From: Plebeiibacterium marinum
Lineage (GTDB): Bacteria > Bacteroidota > Bacteroidia > Bacteroidales > Marinilabiliaceae
Assembly: GCF_026013615.1 (NCBI RefSeq)
Contig: NZ_JAPDPI010000010.1
Coordinates: forward strand, 1-64,000
DNA length: 64,000 bases
Direction: 5' to 3'
Shown here: positions 43,066 to 52,263 of the stretch, piece by piece
Layout: each line of letters begins with the position of its first letter
Numbering within the stretch: position 1 is the stretch's first letter
Made by a program: the position numbers and the translations under genes
Notes under the pieces: model-generated
Databases searched by the model: none
What the model saw: only the letters and a program-made list of their open reading frames with translations
What the model was told of the DNA's origin: nothing

Positions 43066-45789
43066 ATGAAAATCTATCTACTTCCCGCATTATTACTGCT
43101 ACACTTTAGTATTCTATCTCAAGTAACTCTTCAAACCAACATTACTGAACAAGGGAAAACTATAAGTCCTGATTTAATTGGAGTATTTTTTGAGGACATT
43201 AATTATGCTGCCGACGGAGGCCTTTATGCCGAACTTATACAAAACCGCTCATTTGAATACTACCTTGTAGAGGGCTATGTAGATCTGGAGCCACTACATG
43301 CATGGACCCTGGTGCAGGAAGGGGGAGCAGAGGCCTCAATGGTAATTGAAAATACAAACCCACTAAACAGCTCCAATACAAAATACCTGGCTCTGAACAT
43401 TACCAACAAGGGAACAAGGGCCGGAATTAAAAACAGTGGTTTCGATGGCTTACCTGTCGCACTCGGTGAGTCCTATAAATACTCGGTATACCTGAGAAGT
43501 CAGACTGATTTTAACAACCCTGTAGTTGTGAAAATAAAGAGCTCTGTAGGGTTAGTTATTGGAACAGACACCATTAAAAACATTAGCAGCAACTGGGTAA
43601 AATATTCGGGAGAGATCACATGTACTAACACCTCCGATAAGGCCACTTTTTCAATCGAAACCGATGGTACAGGAACTATTTATATCGATATGGTATCCTT
43701 ATTTCCCCAAAACACATATAAAAACAGGGAAAACGGTTTACGTAAAGATTTGGCAGAGGCCATTGCTGATCTGAAACCCCGGTTTCTAAGATTTCCGGGA
43801 GGGTGCATATCGCATGGCAGGGGTATTAGCAACGCCTACCGCTGGAAAGAAACCATAGGGGATGTGGCTGAACGGGCACCCAATTGGAACTTATGGGGAT
43901 ATCATCAAACATATGGTTTAGGGTTTTACGAATATTTTTTGTTCTGTGAAGATATTGATGCCATCCCCCTACCTGTAATTCCGGTAGGTGTATCCTGCCA
44001 ATTCCGCAACCGGGAAATTGTCCCTATCTCTGAAATGGGTCCCTGGGTTGAAGATGCTTTAGATTTAGTTGAATTTGCCAATGGGGATATCTCAACAACA
44101 TGGGGAAGTAAACGAGCCGAAATGGGGCATCCGGAGCCCTTTAACATGGAATATTTATGCCTGGGAAACGAAGAAGACGATATACCGGAATTCAGGGTTA
44201 GGTTTAAAATGATTGCTGACTCACTTAAAAAATATCATCCCGAAATCAAGATTATCGGCACATCAGGAACTTCTCATTCAGGAACCAATTACGATGGGCT
44301 ATGGCAATTTAGTACACAGGAACAGTTAAGTGCCGTAGACGAGCATTTTTATGTTCAACCGGAGTGGTTACTGAACAACAACCACCGATATGATAATTTT
44401 GACAGAAATGGACCTAAAGTATTTGTGGGCGAGTATGCTTCCTGGGATGACCTGATGAAAAATGCTATTGCAGAAGCCTCTTTCCTGACAGGGATAGAGC
44501 GCAATGCAGATGTTGTTCAATTCACTTGCTATGCCCCTCTCCTATGTAACGAAAATCACCAGCAATGGCATCCCGACCTGATCAGGTTTAACCATTCAAA
44601 CGTCATAAAAACAGCCAACTATTATATACAACAGCTTTTTAGTCATTATACCGGCGATATGTATTTTGAGAGTAATTTGACCTATGAAGAAAATAGCAAT
44701 CCTTTAGAATCTACCTATTTTGGTAAGATTGGTGTTGCCACCTGGAATACCCAGGCTCAATTTGATGATGTTAAGGTGATAAATGGCGATGAAACATTAG
44801 TGGAGATGGATTTTTCATCCAGTGCTTCTAATTGGTCTGCACTTAGTGGTTCATTTTCTATTTCGAACGGCAGCTATGTTCAAAGCTCTGCTAATGAACC
44901 AGCATGGAGTATTTATTCGTTACCCATAGAAAGTAAATCATATACATATACCTTGCGGGCAAAAAAAACAAGCGGAGCCGAAGGGTTTCTGATTCCATTT
45001 GGATTTGCTGACTCAAATAATTATTACTGGCTTAATCTGGGAGGATGGAATAACACCAGGCATGCCGTTGAAAAAGCTGTTAATGGCAGTAAATCAACCT
45101 TAGTATCCGTAAATGGTTCGATAGAAACCGGAATTTGGAATGACATTAAAATAGAGATCAACAACAATGTAGCCAATATCTATTTAAATGATAGTTTCCT
45201 TTTCACCATTCCAAACCAGGAAGGTCCCATTTCATCATCAATAGTCAAAAACAGCTCATCCAAAGAAATCATAATAAAAGTAGTGAATTCTGGCAACCAG
45301 GATTATGATGTTTCCTTTGATATACAAGGAATAGATATACTGAATACTGGTACTATGATTTCCTTAACCGGAGAACCAGAACAACGTAATACCATTTCTG
45401 ATCCATCGGCTATTGCACCTGTTGAAACCATAATTACTGCAGCAAACCAGATGATGCAAACTATATCAGCCAATTCCTTTAATGTTATCGTTCTTAATTA
45501 TGATACAACGGCTTCCTATTCTGAGGGTATCCAGGATGGATATAAAGGAAGTGGCATTAGCGTATCTCCTAATCCGGCAGAAAATTCATGTTTCCTATAC
45601 TTAAATAATATAAACAGCACAAAGGGAACCATCCGGATTTATACCTTATCGGGTATTATGATTTGGGAAAAAGAAAATACAAATCCCAAAGTTGCAGAAA
45701 TAAACTGCAACCAGTTCAAACCAGGCACCTATCTTGTTCAGTATGAATCAAACGGGATTATTTATAGTACTAAATTGCTCTGCCTGTAA
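43066..45789 (+). CDS. Multidomain GH51 alpha-L-arabinofuranosidase with T9SS sorting domain
   Basis: 907 aa. Signal peptide (HFSILSQ), N-terminal region of the GH51 fold (about 25-70), a CBM4_9-like carbohydrate-binding insert (about 75-215), catalytic barrel with RFLRFPGGCISHGR, acid/base Glu369 in CLGNEEDD and nucleophile Glu456 in VFVGEYASWDD. A LamG/DUF1080-like beta-sandwich is inserted at about 545-715. The end, from GISVSPNPAENS to TYLVQYESNGIIYSTKLLCL, is a T9SS type A sorting domain, the only one in the window. It is therefore exported across the outer membrane by a different route from the lipoprotein enzymes. Likely removes arabinose branches outside the cell. Confidence 0.9.
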   Translation: MKIYLLPALLLLHFSILSQVTLQTNITEQGKTISPDLIGVFFEDINYAADGGLYAELIQNRSFEYYLVEGYVDLEPLHAWTLVQEGGAEASMVIENTNPLNSSNTKYLALNITNKGTRAGIKNSGFDGLPVALGESYKYSVYLRSQTDFNNPVVVKIKSSVGLVIGTDTIKNISSNWVKYSGEITCTNTSDKATFSIETDGTGTIYIDMVSLFPQNTYKNRENGLRKDLAEAIADLKPRFLRFPGGCISHGRGISNAYRWKETIGDVAERAPNWNLWGYHQTYGLGFYEYFLFCEDIDAIPLPVIPVGVSCQFRNREIVPISEMGPWVEDALDLVEFANGDISTTWGSKRAEMGHPEPFNMEYLCLGNEEDDIPEFRVRFKMIADSLKKYHPEIKIIGTSGTSHSGTNYDGLWQFSTQEQLSAVDEHFYVQPEWLLNNNHRYDNFDRNGPKVFVGEYASWDDLMKNAIAEASFLTGIERNADVVQFTCYAPLLCNENHQQWHPDLIRFNHSNVIKTANYYIQQLFSHYTGDMYFESNLTYEENSNPLESTYFGKIGVATWNTQAQFDDVKVINGDETLVEMDFSSSASNWSALSGSFSISNGSYVQSSANEPAWSIYSLPIESKSYTYTLRAKKTSGAEGFLIPFGFADSNNYYWLNLGGWNNTRHAVEKAVNGSKSTLVSVNGSIETGIWNDIKIEINNNVANIYLNDSFLFTIPNQEGPISSSIVKNSSSKEIIIKVVNSGNQDYDVSFDIQGIDILNTGTMISLTGEPEQRNTISDPSAIAPVETIITAANQMMQTISANSFNVIVLNYDTTASYSEGIQDGYKGSGISVSPNPAENSCFLYLNNINSTKGTIRIYTLSGIMIWEKENTNPKVAEINCNQFKPGTYLVQYESNGIIYSTKLLCL

Positions 45790-45799
45790 CTATACAAAC

Positions 45800-45849
45800 A
45801 AGGGGCAGTGCCTCCGTAGAGTAGCTATGGAGCTCGCGGATCGCCCCTT
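45800..45849 (+). other. Nested hairpin after the T9SS GH51 gene
   Basis: Outer stem aaggggc (45800-45806) with gcccctt (45843-45849) and inner stem ctccgtag (45812-45819) with ctatggag (45825-45832). There is no T-run, so it is not a classic terminator; it may end or protect the GH51 mRNA. Confidence 0.55.
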
Positions 45850-45971
45850 GAGAATACCAGGCTGTAAAGGGGAAATCCTTATCCCTGTTCCCTTCATATA
45901 AAACTGGTCGGTCAGTAATCATATTTTATACCAACATTGTAAAGTGCAGTAGCAATCTTTTAAAAAATATG

Positions 45972-46260
45972 GCTGATCTTATAAACTTTAAGTCCAATAT
46001 TTTGGGTTAAAATGCTATTCTTATAATATATAAAGCCAATATTTTAAATTAAAATGACATTCTTATAGAAAATAATGCCAATATTATAAGTTATAATGAC
46101 ATCCTTATAAAAAATAATGGCAATTTTATAAGCCAGAGAGTTAATCTTATAGAGTTTTATGCTAATATTTTGATTTTCGTGGCAAGCTTATAACTCATGA
46201 AGCCGATATTTAAGCAATAACCCCGATATTTAGGGGTAATACCCGATATTTAGGGACATG
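45972..46260. repeat. Degenerate tandem array of 21-bp units (about 14)
   Basis: From 45972 the sequence divides into 21-bp units, the first ten exactly 21 bp, the last few 19-21 bp. Units alternate between two types, giving a 42-bp higher order: one like gacattcttatagaaaataat, the other like gccaatattttaaattaaaat, both limited to A/T-rich cores. Similarity decays to the right, ending in three copies of ccgatattta. The period equals two DNA helical turns. Translation gives heptads of the type ANIL/NDILI but with stop codons, so it is not an intact gene. Confidence 0.75.
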
Positions 46261-46463
46261 CAGAAGGTTTTGGGCGGTTGTGTTTTGATAAAATAAGTCA
46301 AGAAACATAGCCCGTCCCAATTTAACACAGCCTCACCCCACAGATAGAGAGGCTTTCCCTTCAGGGGCCATACCCTTTATATACAATTATCATATGGCCC
46401 TAGCATGGCCCCGCCGGAATGGATTGTTAACGATGTGTGCGCAAACATTTTGATGAAAATGTA

Positions 46464-46471
46464 TATATTTG
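46464..46471 (+). promoter_or_regulatory. Candidate -7 promoter element for the DUF4861 gene
   Basis: TATATTTG fits TAnnTTTG and lies 20 bp before the chosen ATG at 46492, within the longer ORF that begins at 46405, which supports the shorter start. Confidence 0.35.
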
Positions 46472-46491
46472 CTGTACTAAAACTTATAAAC

Positions 46492-47367
46492 ATGAAGTCG
46501 ATTATTTTATTTCTTTCAATTATTACGCTTGGCACGCTATCGGTGTCATCTCAAAACAAAACAGAAGCCAGCTTATTTTATCGCAGCGATTCGGTATATG
46601 TAGACGAAATAAAAGATGCATCAGGTGATTTGTACCAGAAAGTTGGCCATCATGGACCTGCCATAGAAAACGAATGGATGGCATTACGATTGTATTTTAA
46701 CAATAAAGCCTGTGCCATTGATGTTTACAACAAACAAAAGAAAGGACTTGAGTTAAAAACTGCCAAATGGTATCCTACTGAAAAAGAACAAAAAAAAGGT
46801 TTAGGAGCTGATTATTATAAAGCAGGTTCAACTATGGGATTAGGCGGCATTCGCCTTTGGGATGGTGAAAAGGTTGTTCCCCTGGCACCGATTTCGATGC
46901 GTACAGCCAAAGTGAAAAAATGCGGAAGCATATCGCAAATGGAAATGCTTTCGGAAAATGTTCCTTACAAAGGGAAAGAAGTAGACATTTTAGTCAGAGT
47001 AACTGCATTCTCGGGCATTAGGGAAATGAGAGTAGAAGCCTTTGCCTTAACTGATGAAGAGGTACAATTTGTGACCGGCATCAACTACCACAAAGGCCAA
47101 GAGGTAAAAAAAGAAGATAACTATGTGATTTCATGGGGATATCACCCTGAAGATGTTGCTGCTGAAAAAATTAAGGTGGGTGCAGCAATTATCATCAATC
47201 CCGAAAATTATTCTGATAAAAAGGATGATGGCAAACAGCAAATGTTTATTTCAAAACCAACAAAATATATCGATCATTGGGTAACTTCAACCATTGAAAA
47301 GGATAAAAAACTGGGTAGTTTAGAAGCCTTTGAAGAATATGTAATCCAGTGTTCAAAAGACATATAG
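46492..47367 (+). CDS. DUF4861-family exported protein
   Basis: 291 aa from the ATG at 46492, which starts a signal peptide (LSIITLGTLSVSSQ); the 46405 start would place 29 unlikely residues before it. The mature protein looks like a DUF4861 beta-sandwich protein: HHGPAIENEWMALRLYFNNKACAIDVY near the start, TMGLGGIRLWDGEKVVPL, a conserved SWGYHPEDVA, and a closing IDHWVTSTIE. Family members recur in pectin-related loci; I know of no firm activity. Isolated gene between the arabinan and galactan PULs, so it may be an accessory for the rhamnogalacturonan-I backbone. Whether it is enzyme or binding protein is unknown. Confidence 0.75.
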   Translation: MKSIILFLSIITLGTLSVSSQNKTEASLFYRSDSVYVDEIKDASGDLYQKVGHHGPAIENEWMALRLYFNNKACAIDVYNKQKKGLELKTAKWYPTEKEQKKGLGADYYKAGSTMGLGGIRLWDGEKVVPLAPISMRTAKVKKCGSISQMEMLSENVPYKGKEVDILVRVTAFSGIREMRVEAFALTDEEVQFVTGINYHKGQEVKKEDNYVISWGYHPEDVAAEKIKVGAAIIINPENYSDKKDDGKQQMFISKPTKYIDHWVTSTIEKDKKLGSLEAFEEYVIQCSKDI

Positions 47368-47368
47368 T

Positions 47369-47452
47369 CCAATTGAATACTACACCTATTCAATTGGCTT
47401 GTTGCCACATAAAAAAAATACAGCGATAATATTACCGCTGTATTTTTTTATG
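47369..47452. terminator. Two consecutive hairpins between convergent genes
   Basis: A perfect 10-bp stem ccaattgaat/attcaattgg (47369-47397) is followed by a second, nearly perfect stem (47408-47425 with 47436-47452) flanked by A and T runs on both sides. The second is a bidirectional terminator for DUF4861 (plus) and GH53 (minus). Confidence 0.9.
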
Positions 47453-47473
47453 TCATAACACCAAAATCATTTA

Positions 47474-48508
47474 CTACTCAAATGCATCCATGGCTTTTGT
47501 AGGATATCCGGTCTCATCAAAAGCACCTTTGGTATACTGCTTCCATCCTCCATAGCTCTGGGGTTCCCAATAGAAAACACCAAGGCATTTATCAATAGTT
47601 TCTGTTCTGCTTATTAAATCTGAGAGAAAATCATAAGCATCGTCCTCTTCATCCCAGTTCATCCCAACTTCGCAAATAACAATATCGCTTCCATATCTCG
47701 ATATCATATCGTTAACATTGGAAATTAAGTTATCGTTCATCGTTTGCCAGGTATCCGGTTCCGGATACAACGACATACCAATTGCATCCCACTTGCCTCC
47801 GTTGTTTTTTAATCCATCAAATATCCAACGGAACTTATTGTTTTTATCTCCCTCCTGAATATGGACAATAACCTTAGCATCAGGAAAAACTGCCTTAACC
47901 GCATCATAGCCATAATTGTTTAAAGTAGCATACTGAGCCATATTTGTATCTGCTTTGCCATCATCCCAAAGCATTCCGTTTCCTGTTTCATTACCTACCT
48001 GAACCCATTCCGGGGTGATATCCCAGTTTTTAAGGGCTGTTAGTACTTCTGTTGTATGCTCCGCAACTGCAAGGCACAAGTCATCAAAGGAAAGATCTTC
48101 CCAGGCAGCCGGCTTGTTTTGTTTTGCAGGATCAGCCCATGAATCACTATAATGAAAATCTACCATCACCCTCATGCCTAAATCATTTGCCCGCTTGGCT
48201 TTGACCAACAAATCCGTTTTATTGCACCATCCATCCACAGGATTTACCCAAACACGCAGCCTGATTGAGTTCATGCCCATACTCTTTAACAAGCTCATGC
48301 ATTCCATTTCCTCACCCGCACTGTTATAAAACGGCACATTTTCGGCTTCCATCTCAGTCAACCAACTCACATCCGCCCCTTTTGCAAAACCACTCATATC
48401 TTCTATTGGCGGTTCTTCTTTTTTTATAGGCTCCTTATCGTCACTGTCGTTACACGAAATAATAACAATGGAAAAGAAAATCAGAAATAATATTTTTTGA
48501 ATTTTCAT
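47474..48508 (-). CDS. GH53 endo-beta-1,4-galactanase lipoprotein (copy 1)
   Basis: 344 aa. The ATG at 48508 starts the lipoprotein signal (FSIVIISC), with an acidic Lys/Glu-rich linker after the cysteine; the longer ORF reading is rejected. GH53 barrel with KGADVSWLTEMEAE at the start, acid/base Glu174 in VQVGNETGNGMLW and nucleophile Glu280 in VICEVGMNWD. Cuts 1,4-linked galactan internally, probably at the cell surface. Last gene of the galactan operon, downstream of a hairpin. The second GH53 at 57735 shares the fold but not the same loops. Confidence 0.92.
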   Translation of the reverse strand: MKIQKILFLIFFSIVIISCNDSDDKEPIKKEEPPIEDMSGFAKGADVSWLTEMEAENVPFYNSAGEEMECMSLLKSMGMNSIRLRVWVNPVDGWCNKTDLLVKAKRANDLGMRVMVDFHYSDSWADPAKQNKPAAWEDLSFDDLCLAVAEHTTEVLTALKNWDITPEWVQVGNETGNGMLWDDGKADTNMAQYATLNNYGYDAVKAVFPDAKVIVHIQEGDKNNKFRWIFDGLKNNGGKWDAIGMSLYPEPDTWQTMNDNLISNVNDMISRYGSDIVICEVGMNWDEEDDAYDFLSDLISRTETIDKCLGVFYWEPQSYGGWKQYTKGAFDETGYPTKAMDAFE

Positions 48509-48546
48509 ACTTATCTTTTTGTAATAAACTAAGTTCAACATTAAAT

Positions 48547-48592
48547 GGACTGTGCATACATAAGCTTCCCTGGCAAAATGTATACACAGTCC
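48547..48592 (-). other. Hairpin between SusE/F-like gene and GH53
   Basis: A 15-bp stem with one mismatch (G-U in the minus-strand RNA) pairs 48547-48561 with 48578-48592. There is no T-run, so it may mark RNA processing or stability rather than termination. Confidence 0.6.
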
Positions 48593-48610
48593 CTGTCCTA
48601 CCAATGAACT

Positions 48611-50581
48611 TTATTGTGCTTCAAATACTACGGTATTATTAATAAAATCAACTGTTATATCATATGCTCCATAAGCCAGATCCTTAACGTCGTTAATGTT
48701 TTCACCCAAATAACCTATGGAACTAAACGAACCACCATAATACCTGTTCCACGACTGGTCAAGGTGAATAACCATTCCATATGGAGAATCGGCACTAATG
48801 GATACAGACCCGCTATACACACCGGTTGATACTTTTGACAATACTACCGAAGTAAAATTCCATACATCATTTATACCTACGATATAAACCTCATCGCCCA
48901 ACAAGGTGTAAGTTTGATTTTTAACATCCGCAACCATATCGTAGTTTCCTGCGGCAATACTAGCATCATCGGTAATACCATCACCACCAAAATACAATTT
49001 ACCCTCTGCTCCTCCAAAGAAATAATCCCACTCTCCATTCAGATAGAGTTTGGCACCCCACTCTGAAGCTGCATTTATGGTAACGGAACTGGTATACACA
49101 CCCTCAACCGAAGACGCATCCATAGCCACCATTGCCCAGTCACCATTAAAACCTGCATACGACAAGCCAGTTACCTCAGAATGAGAATAAGTAAGATTTT
49201 TCAAATCGGCCTGAATTAAATACATACCTGCATCCGGAGCTGTTATGTTGTTTTCTCCGTTTACTAAAAGAGTCCCCTCTGAATCACCCAGTTTGTAATG
49301 GTTATCCCAGTTACCTTCTTCAAGCGACATGGTATAACCCCATTCTGAATTCACCGAAACAATACCGGCAAAAGTAGAATCGTCTTCACTTAACAACCTT
49401 AAATAATTATCAAAAGTCCATGCCCCCGAAGTTAGATCATCAACACCCGGTAAATATAAGAATTCGCTAATTGGGTCTTCAACCACTGTTTTTCCTTCCG
49501 TTATTTCGTAATACCAATTGGCAGGATCAGCCAAGTAGAAAGTAAGCGTGTAATCGCCCGCTGTTCCAAAGGCTATATCCGTAGCCGAGGCAACAGACAT
49601 ATCAAAACTTAAAGCCCCGCTTGCATCAGCAATAAAACCTAACTCCTTACTTATGGCAGCATCATCATCTGTTGATGTGGATAGGTTATACAGGCTTGCA
49701 TTGTCACAGCTCACCTGAACAGTTGCATTATCCACAGTTGTAGTTACCGATATAAACCACTTTACTTCTGTTTTATCGAAAACCATTTCGCCGGTAACAT
49801 CTCCGCTAATATTTAATGCAGGAATATAAGTAGCCGTCCACTCCTTACCTGAGGTACTCAAGGTAGTATAGTAACACCCGCCTAATCCAGGATACCAGAA
49901 GTTCCACATCGTTGCTTCATCAGATGACAATAAAAATGCAGAACCATCTACACCATCATTACCCCATGTTGTTCCGTCGCCTTCCTGCATATACCAATTT
50001 CCCCAGGCAGATGTCCCTGTGAATCCAAAATATTCACCATCACTATCAGGTGAGTATAGTACAAACCCGGTTTCTTCCTTATCCGCATTTAAGATAAAGC
50101 CTTTGGACATATCAATGGTATAACTGGTAATGTTTACAGCCAACACATTGCTATAATAAGGCTCTGTATTTACCCCATAGGCTGTATTCACCCTAAAGTA
50201 CATAGGGGTACTTTCGCCGGGCGTAAAACCAAAATTCTTTGCCAATGTATTTAATTGCCCCCCTGTAAAAGAGTAAATATGAGTTTCCGGTTCAATATAC
50301 TGGATATCTTCAAAGGTCTCCTTATCCGATATTTCTATCATCACATTAGGTATATCTTCCGGGATACTCATGGACTCGTTACTGATAACAAGTTCACTTT
50401 CATTCCAGGAGAATGCCAGCATGGGAGCATCTTTATTTTCTTTCGATAAAACAATACCCGATTCACTTGTAACCAGTGCTGACGACTCCAAACCTGATAC
50501 TGTAATAAATTCCCCATCCTTATCGCAACCTGTTACAATGGCTGCAAGACAGATAACTATATATAGAAATATTTTCTTCAT
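48611..50581 (-). CDS. SusE/SusF-like surface galactan-binding lipoprotein
   Basis: 656 aa with a lipobox (AIVTGC). Residues about 20-155 form a SusE-type N-terminal region (APMLAFSWNESELV, PMYFRVNTAYG). The rest is Trp- and Gly-rich. At least three homologous modules lie at about 370-470, 475-560 and 560-656, each with a pattern of Trp, Gly-rich turn and closing TYxxxG/VVFEA strands. SusE/F-type binding modules are arranged this way. In the comparable Bacteroides galactan locus the gene after SusD is a galactan-binding protein. It follows SusD by 12 bp. Confidence 0.82.
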   Translation of the reverse strand: MKKIFLYIVICLAAIVTGCDKDGEFITVSGLESSALVTSESGIVLSKENKDAPMLAFSWNESELVISNESMSIPEDIPNVMIEISDKETFEDIQYIEPETHIYSFTGGQLNTLAKNFGFTPGESTPMYFRVNTAYGVNTEPYYSNVLAVNITSYTIDMSKGFILNADKEETGFVLYSPDSDGEYFGFTGTSAWGNWYMQEGDGTTWGNDGVDGSAFLLSSDEATMWNFWYPGLGGCYYTTLSTSGKEWTATYIPALNISGDVTGEMVFDKTEVKWFISVTTTVDNATVQVSCDNASLYNLSTSTDDDAAISKELGFIADASGALSFDMSVASATDIAFGTAGDYTLTFYLADPANWYYEITEGKTVVEDPISEFLYLPGVDDLTSGAWTFDNYLRLLSEDDSTFAGIVSVNSEWGYTMSLEEGNWDNHYKLGDSEGTLLVNGENNITAPDAGMYLIQADLKNLTYSHSEVTGLSYAGFNGDWAMVAMDASSVEGVYTSSVTINAASEWGAKLYLNGEWDYFFGGAEGKLYFGGDGITDDASIAAGNYDMVADVKNQTYTLLGDEVYIVGINDVWNFTSVVLSKVSTGVYSGSVSISADSPYGMVIHLDQSWNRYYGGSFSSIGYLGENINDVKDLAYGAYDITVDFINNTVVFEAQ

Positions 50582-50593
50582 AACGTTCTGATT

Positions 50594-52183
50594 TTAATAA
50601 TTATCATTCGATAGATTTGGGTTGGCTGAAAGTTCTGCACTTGGGATAGGATAAATATTGTATTTATCATCAACCTCCTTACCATCTTTTACTCCACCTT
50701 TCCACTGCCATATGTATTTGTTTCCTGTAAAACAGTCGAAACGTACCAAATCAGTACGGCGCACACATTCCCAGTACAATTCCCGGGCTCTCTCATCAAG
50801 GAAAAACTTATACCGGATGCCATCAGTCGTGGCCAGCAGCTCACTTTCATTCACGGTTGCTGCATTTCTACTTCCCCTTAGTTCATTTACATACCCCAAA
50901 GCTGTACCCATATTTGAATTGCTGCGGGCTGCAGCCTCGGCATACATCAAATAAGCATCAGCCAAACGGAACATTGGGTAATCGGTGTTCACCCCGTCAC
51001 TGGTGGTATTGGTTGCAGCTTCCCCTGCATCATTTAAATTACTCCACTTTTGCACAAAGTATCCACCCGTTCTATCATCCACCCCATTATCCATATATTG
51101 ATTCTGTCCATCGGTATAAAACATGGCACGATCATCATTATCCATATCAAACAATGCCGGCACTTCACCCCTGATCCGAAACATACTCCAGGCACTGGCA
51201 CAACCTACTGTTTCTGCCAATGGGCCATAATCTGTATCTACAGAACCACATACCATGTACGTTGTTGCACCCCATGACAATACATGAGTGGCATCTACCA
51301 CCAACGGGAAAATAATTTCATTGCCCCTTCCTACTCTTAAGTGGTTATCCGCATTAAATAATTGAGCATATTCCGATTCCAGTACATATCCCTCATCCAT
51401 TACTTTTTGGGTGTACACCATACAAGAATCGTATTTAGCACCTACTTCGTAAACTTCGGCATTTAAATAAAGACGTGACAAAAGCATCCAGGCTGCTGCC
51501 CTTGGTGCACGGCCATACTCACATGCATCAATATCCAGCATGTTTTCGCTACAGCTTTTCAATTCTGTTGTCAGAAAGTTAAAAATCGCAGGTGCTTCCT
51601 TTTTCACGGGCAAATTTGAGCTACCTATTACCGACTCATCGGCAAAAGGAATATCATGAAATAAATCCATGGCATGATAGTAAGCCATCGCCCTTAAAAA
51701 ACGGGCTTCTTCGCGGTATAACCTGATTTCTTCCTGCTCTTGCTGTGTAAAACCTGAAATGCTTGCATCTGTAGCATTCTTTAAAAACTCATTACATAAC
51801 GAAATGGAATAGTAACACCTGTAATACATATCTGCTACCCATGGGTCATTGGCATCCCAGGTTAAAAAGGTTAAATTGCCAATATTGTCACCTTCTATCC
51901 ATGTTGAACCCAACTCATCGGTTCCTGCCTCCTGAACATTAAAGTAGCATCGCATATAATCGTAACCATTATTGCTGGCCAAATCCGCATCTCCACCTCC
52001 TTTTTCCTGACCTGCCGTTACAAAAGAAGCATAACATTTGGCCAATGCCGAAACATAGTTCTCCGGTTTTGAAAAGACTGACTGAGCTGTTTCTTCTACA
52101 TTTGGAAACTGATCCAAATCATCGGTACATGCTGATAGCAATAACACTACTGCAGCAAAGTATATATAAATTATCTGTTTCAT
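50594..52183 (-). CDS. SusD-like glycan-binding lipoprotein (galactan PUL)
   Basis: 529 aa from the ATG at 52183, which gives the lipoprotein signal (VLLLSAC); the ORF extends 24 codons further upstream without a plausible signal. SusD/RagB features: CTDDLDQFPNVEET, FLRAMAYYHAMDLFHDIPFA, MFRLADAYLMYAEAAARSN, LDERARELYWECVRRTDLVRF in part, and a C-terminal IYPIPSAELSANPNLS. Partner of the SusC 80 bp upstream. Confidence 0.93.
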   Translation of the reverse strand: MKQIIYIYFAAVVLLLSACTDDLDQFPNVEETAQSVFSKPENYVSALAKCYASFVTAGQEKGGGDADLASNNGYDYMRCYFNVQEAGTDELGSTWIEGDNIGNLTFLTWDANDPWVADMYYRCYYSISLCNEFLKNATDASISGFTQQEQEEIRLYREEARFLRAMAYYHAMDLFHDIPFADESVIGSSNLPVKKEAPAIFNFLTTELKSCSENMLDIDACEYGRAPRAAAWMLLSRLYLNAEVYEVGAKYDSCMVYTQKVMDEGYVLESEYAQLFNADNHLRVGRGNEIIFPLVVDATHVLSWGATTYMVCGSVDTDYGPLAETVGCASAWSMFRIRGEVPALFDMDNDDRAMFYTDGQNQYMDNGVDDRTGGYFVQKWSNLNDAGEAATNTTSDGVNTDYPMFRLADAYLMYAEAAARSNSNMGTALGYVNELRGSRNAATVNESELLATTDGIRYKFFLDERARELYWECVRRTDLVRFDCFTGNKYIWQWKGGVKDGKEVDDKYNIYPIPSAELSANPNLSNDNY

Positions 52184-52263
52184 TTTTTTTAGTATAAAGA
52201 TTAAAGTATCATGGCATAAATGCATTTCCAAATTATGACATATCACTAAAACCATGTTTGTTA

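Larger units (their letters stand above)
45790..46491. other. Long intergenic region between arabinan and galactan clusters
   Basis: About 700 bp without a credible gene. It contains a nested hairpin (45800-45849), the 21-bp repeat array (45972-46260), an imperfect inverted repeat ggccata/tatggcc at about 46362-46405, and a -7 element at 46464-46471. Confidence 0.7.

Noticed and set aside
45972-46181. Heptad-repeat protein gene (ANIL/NDILI motif)
   Set aside because: The frame has several stop codons and no start or promoter; at most a decayed gene.
45972-46260. CRISPR array
   Set aside because: Units are contiguous and degenerate with no unique spacers and no cas genes nearby.
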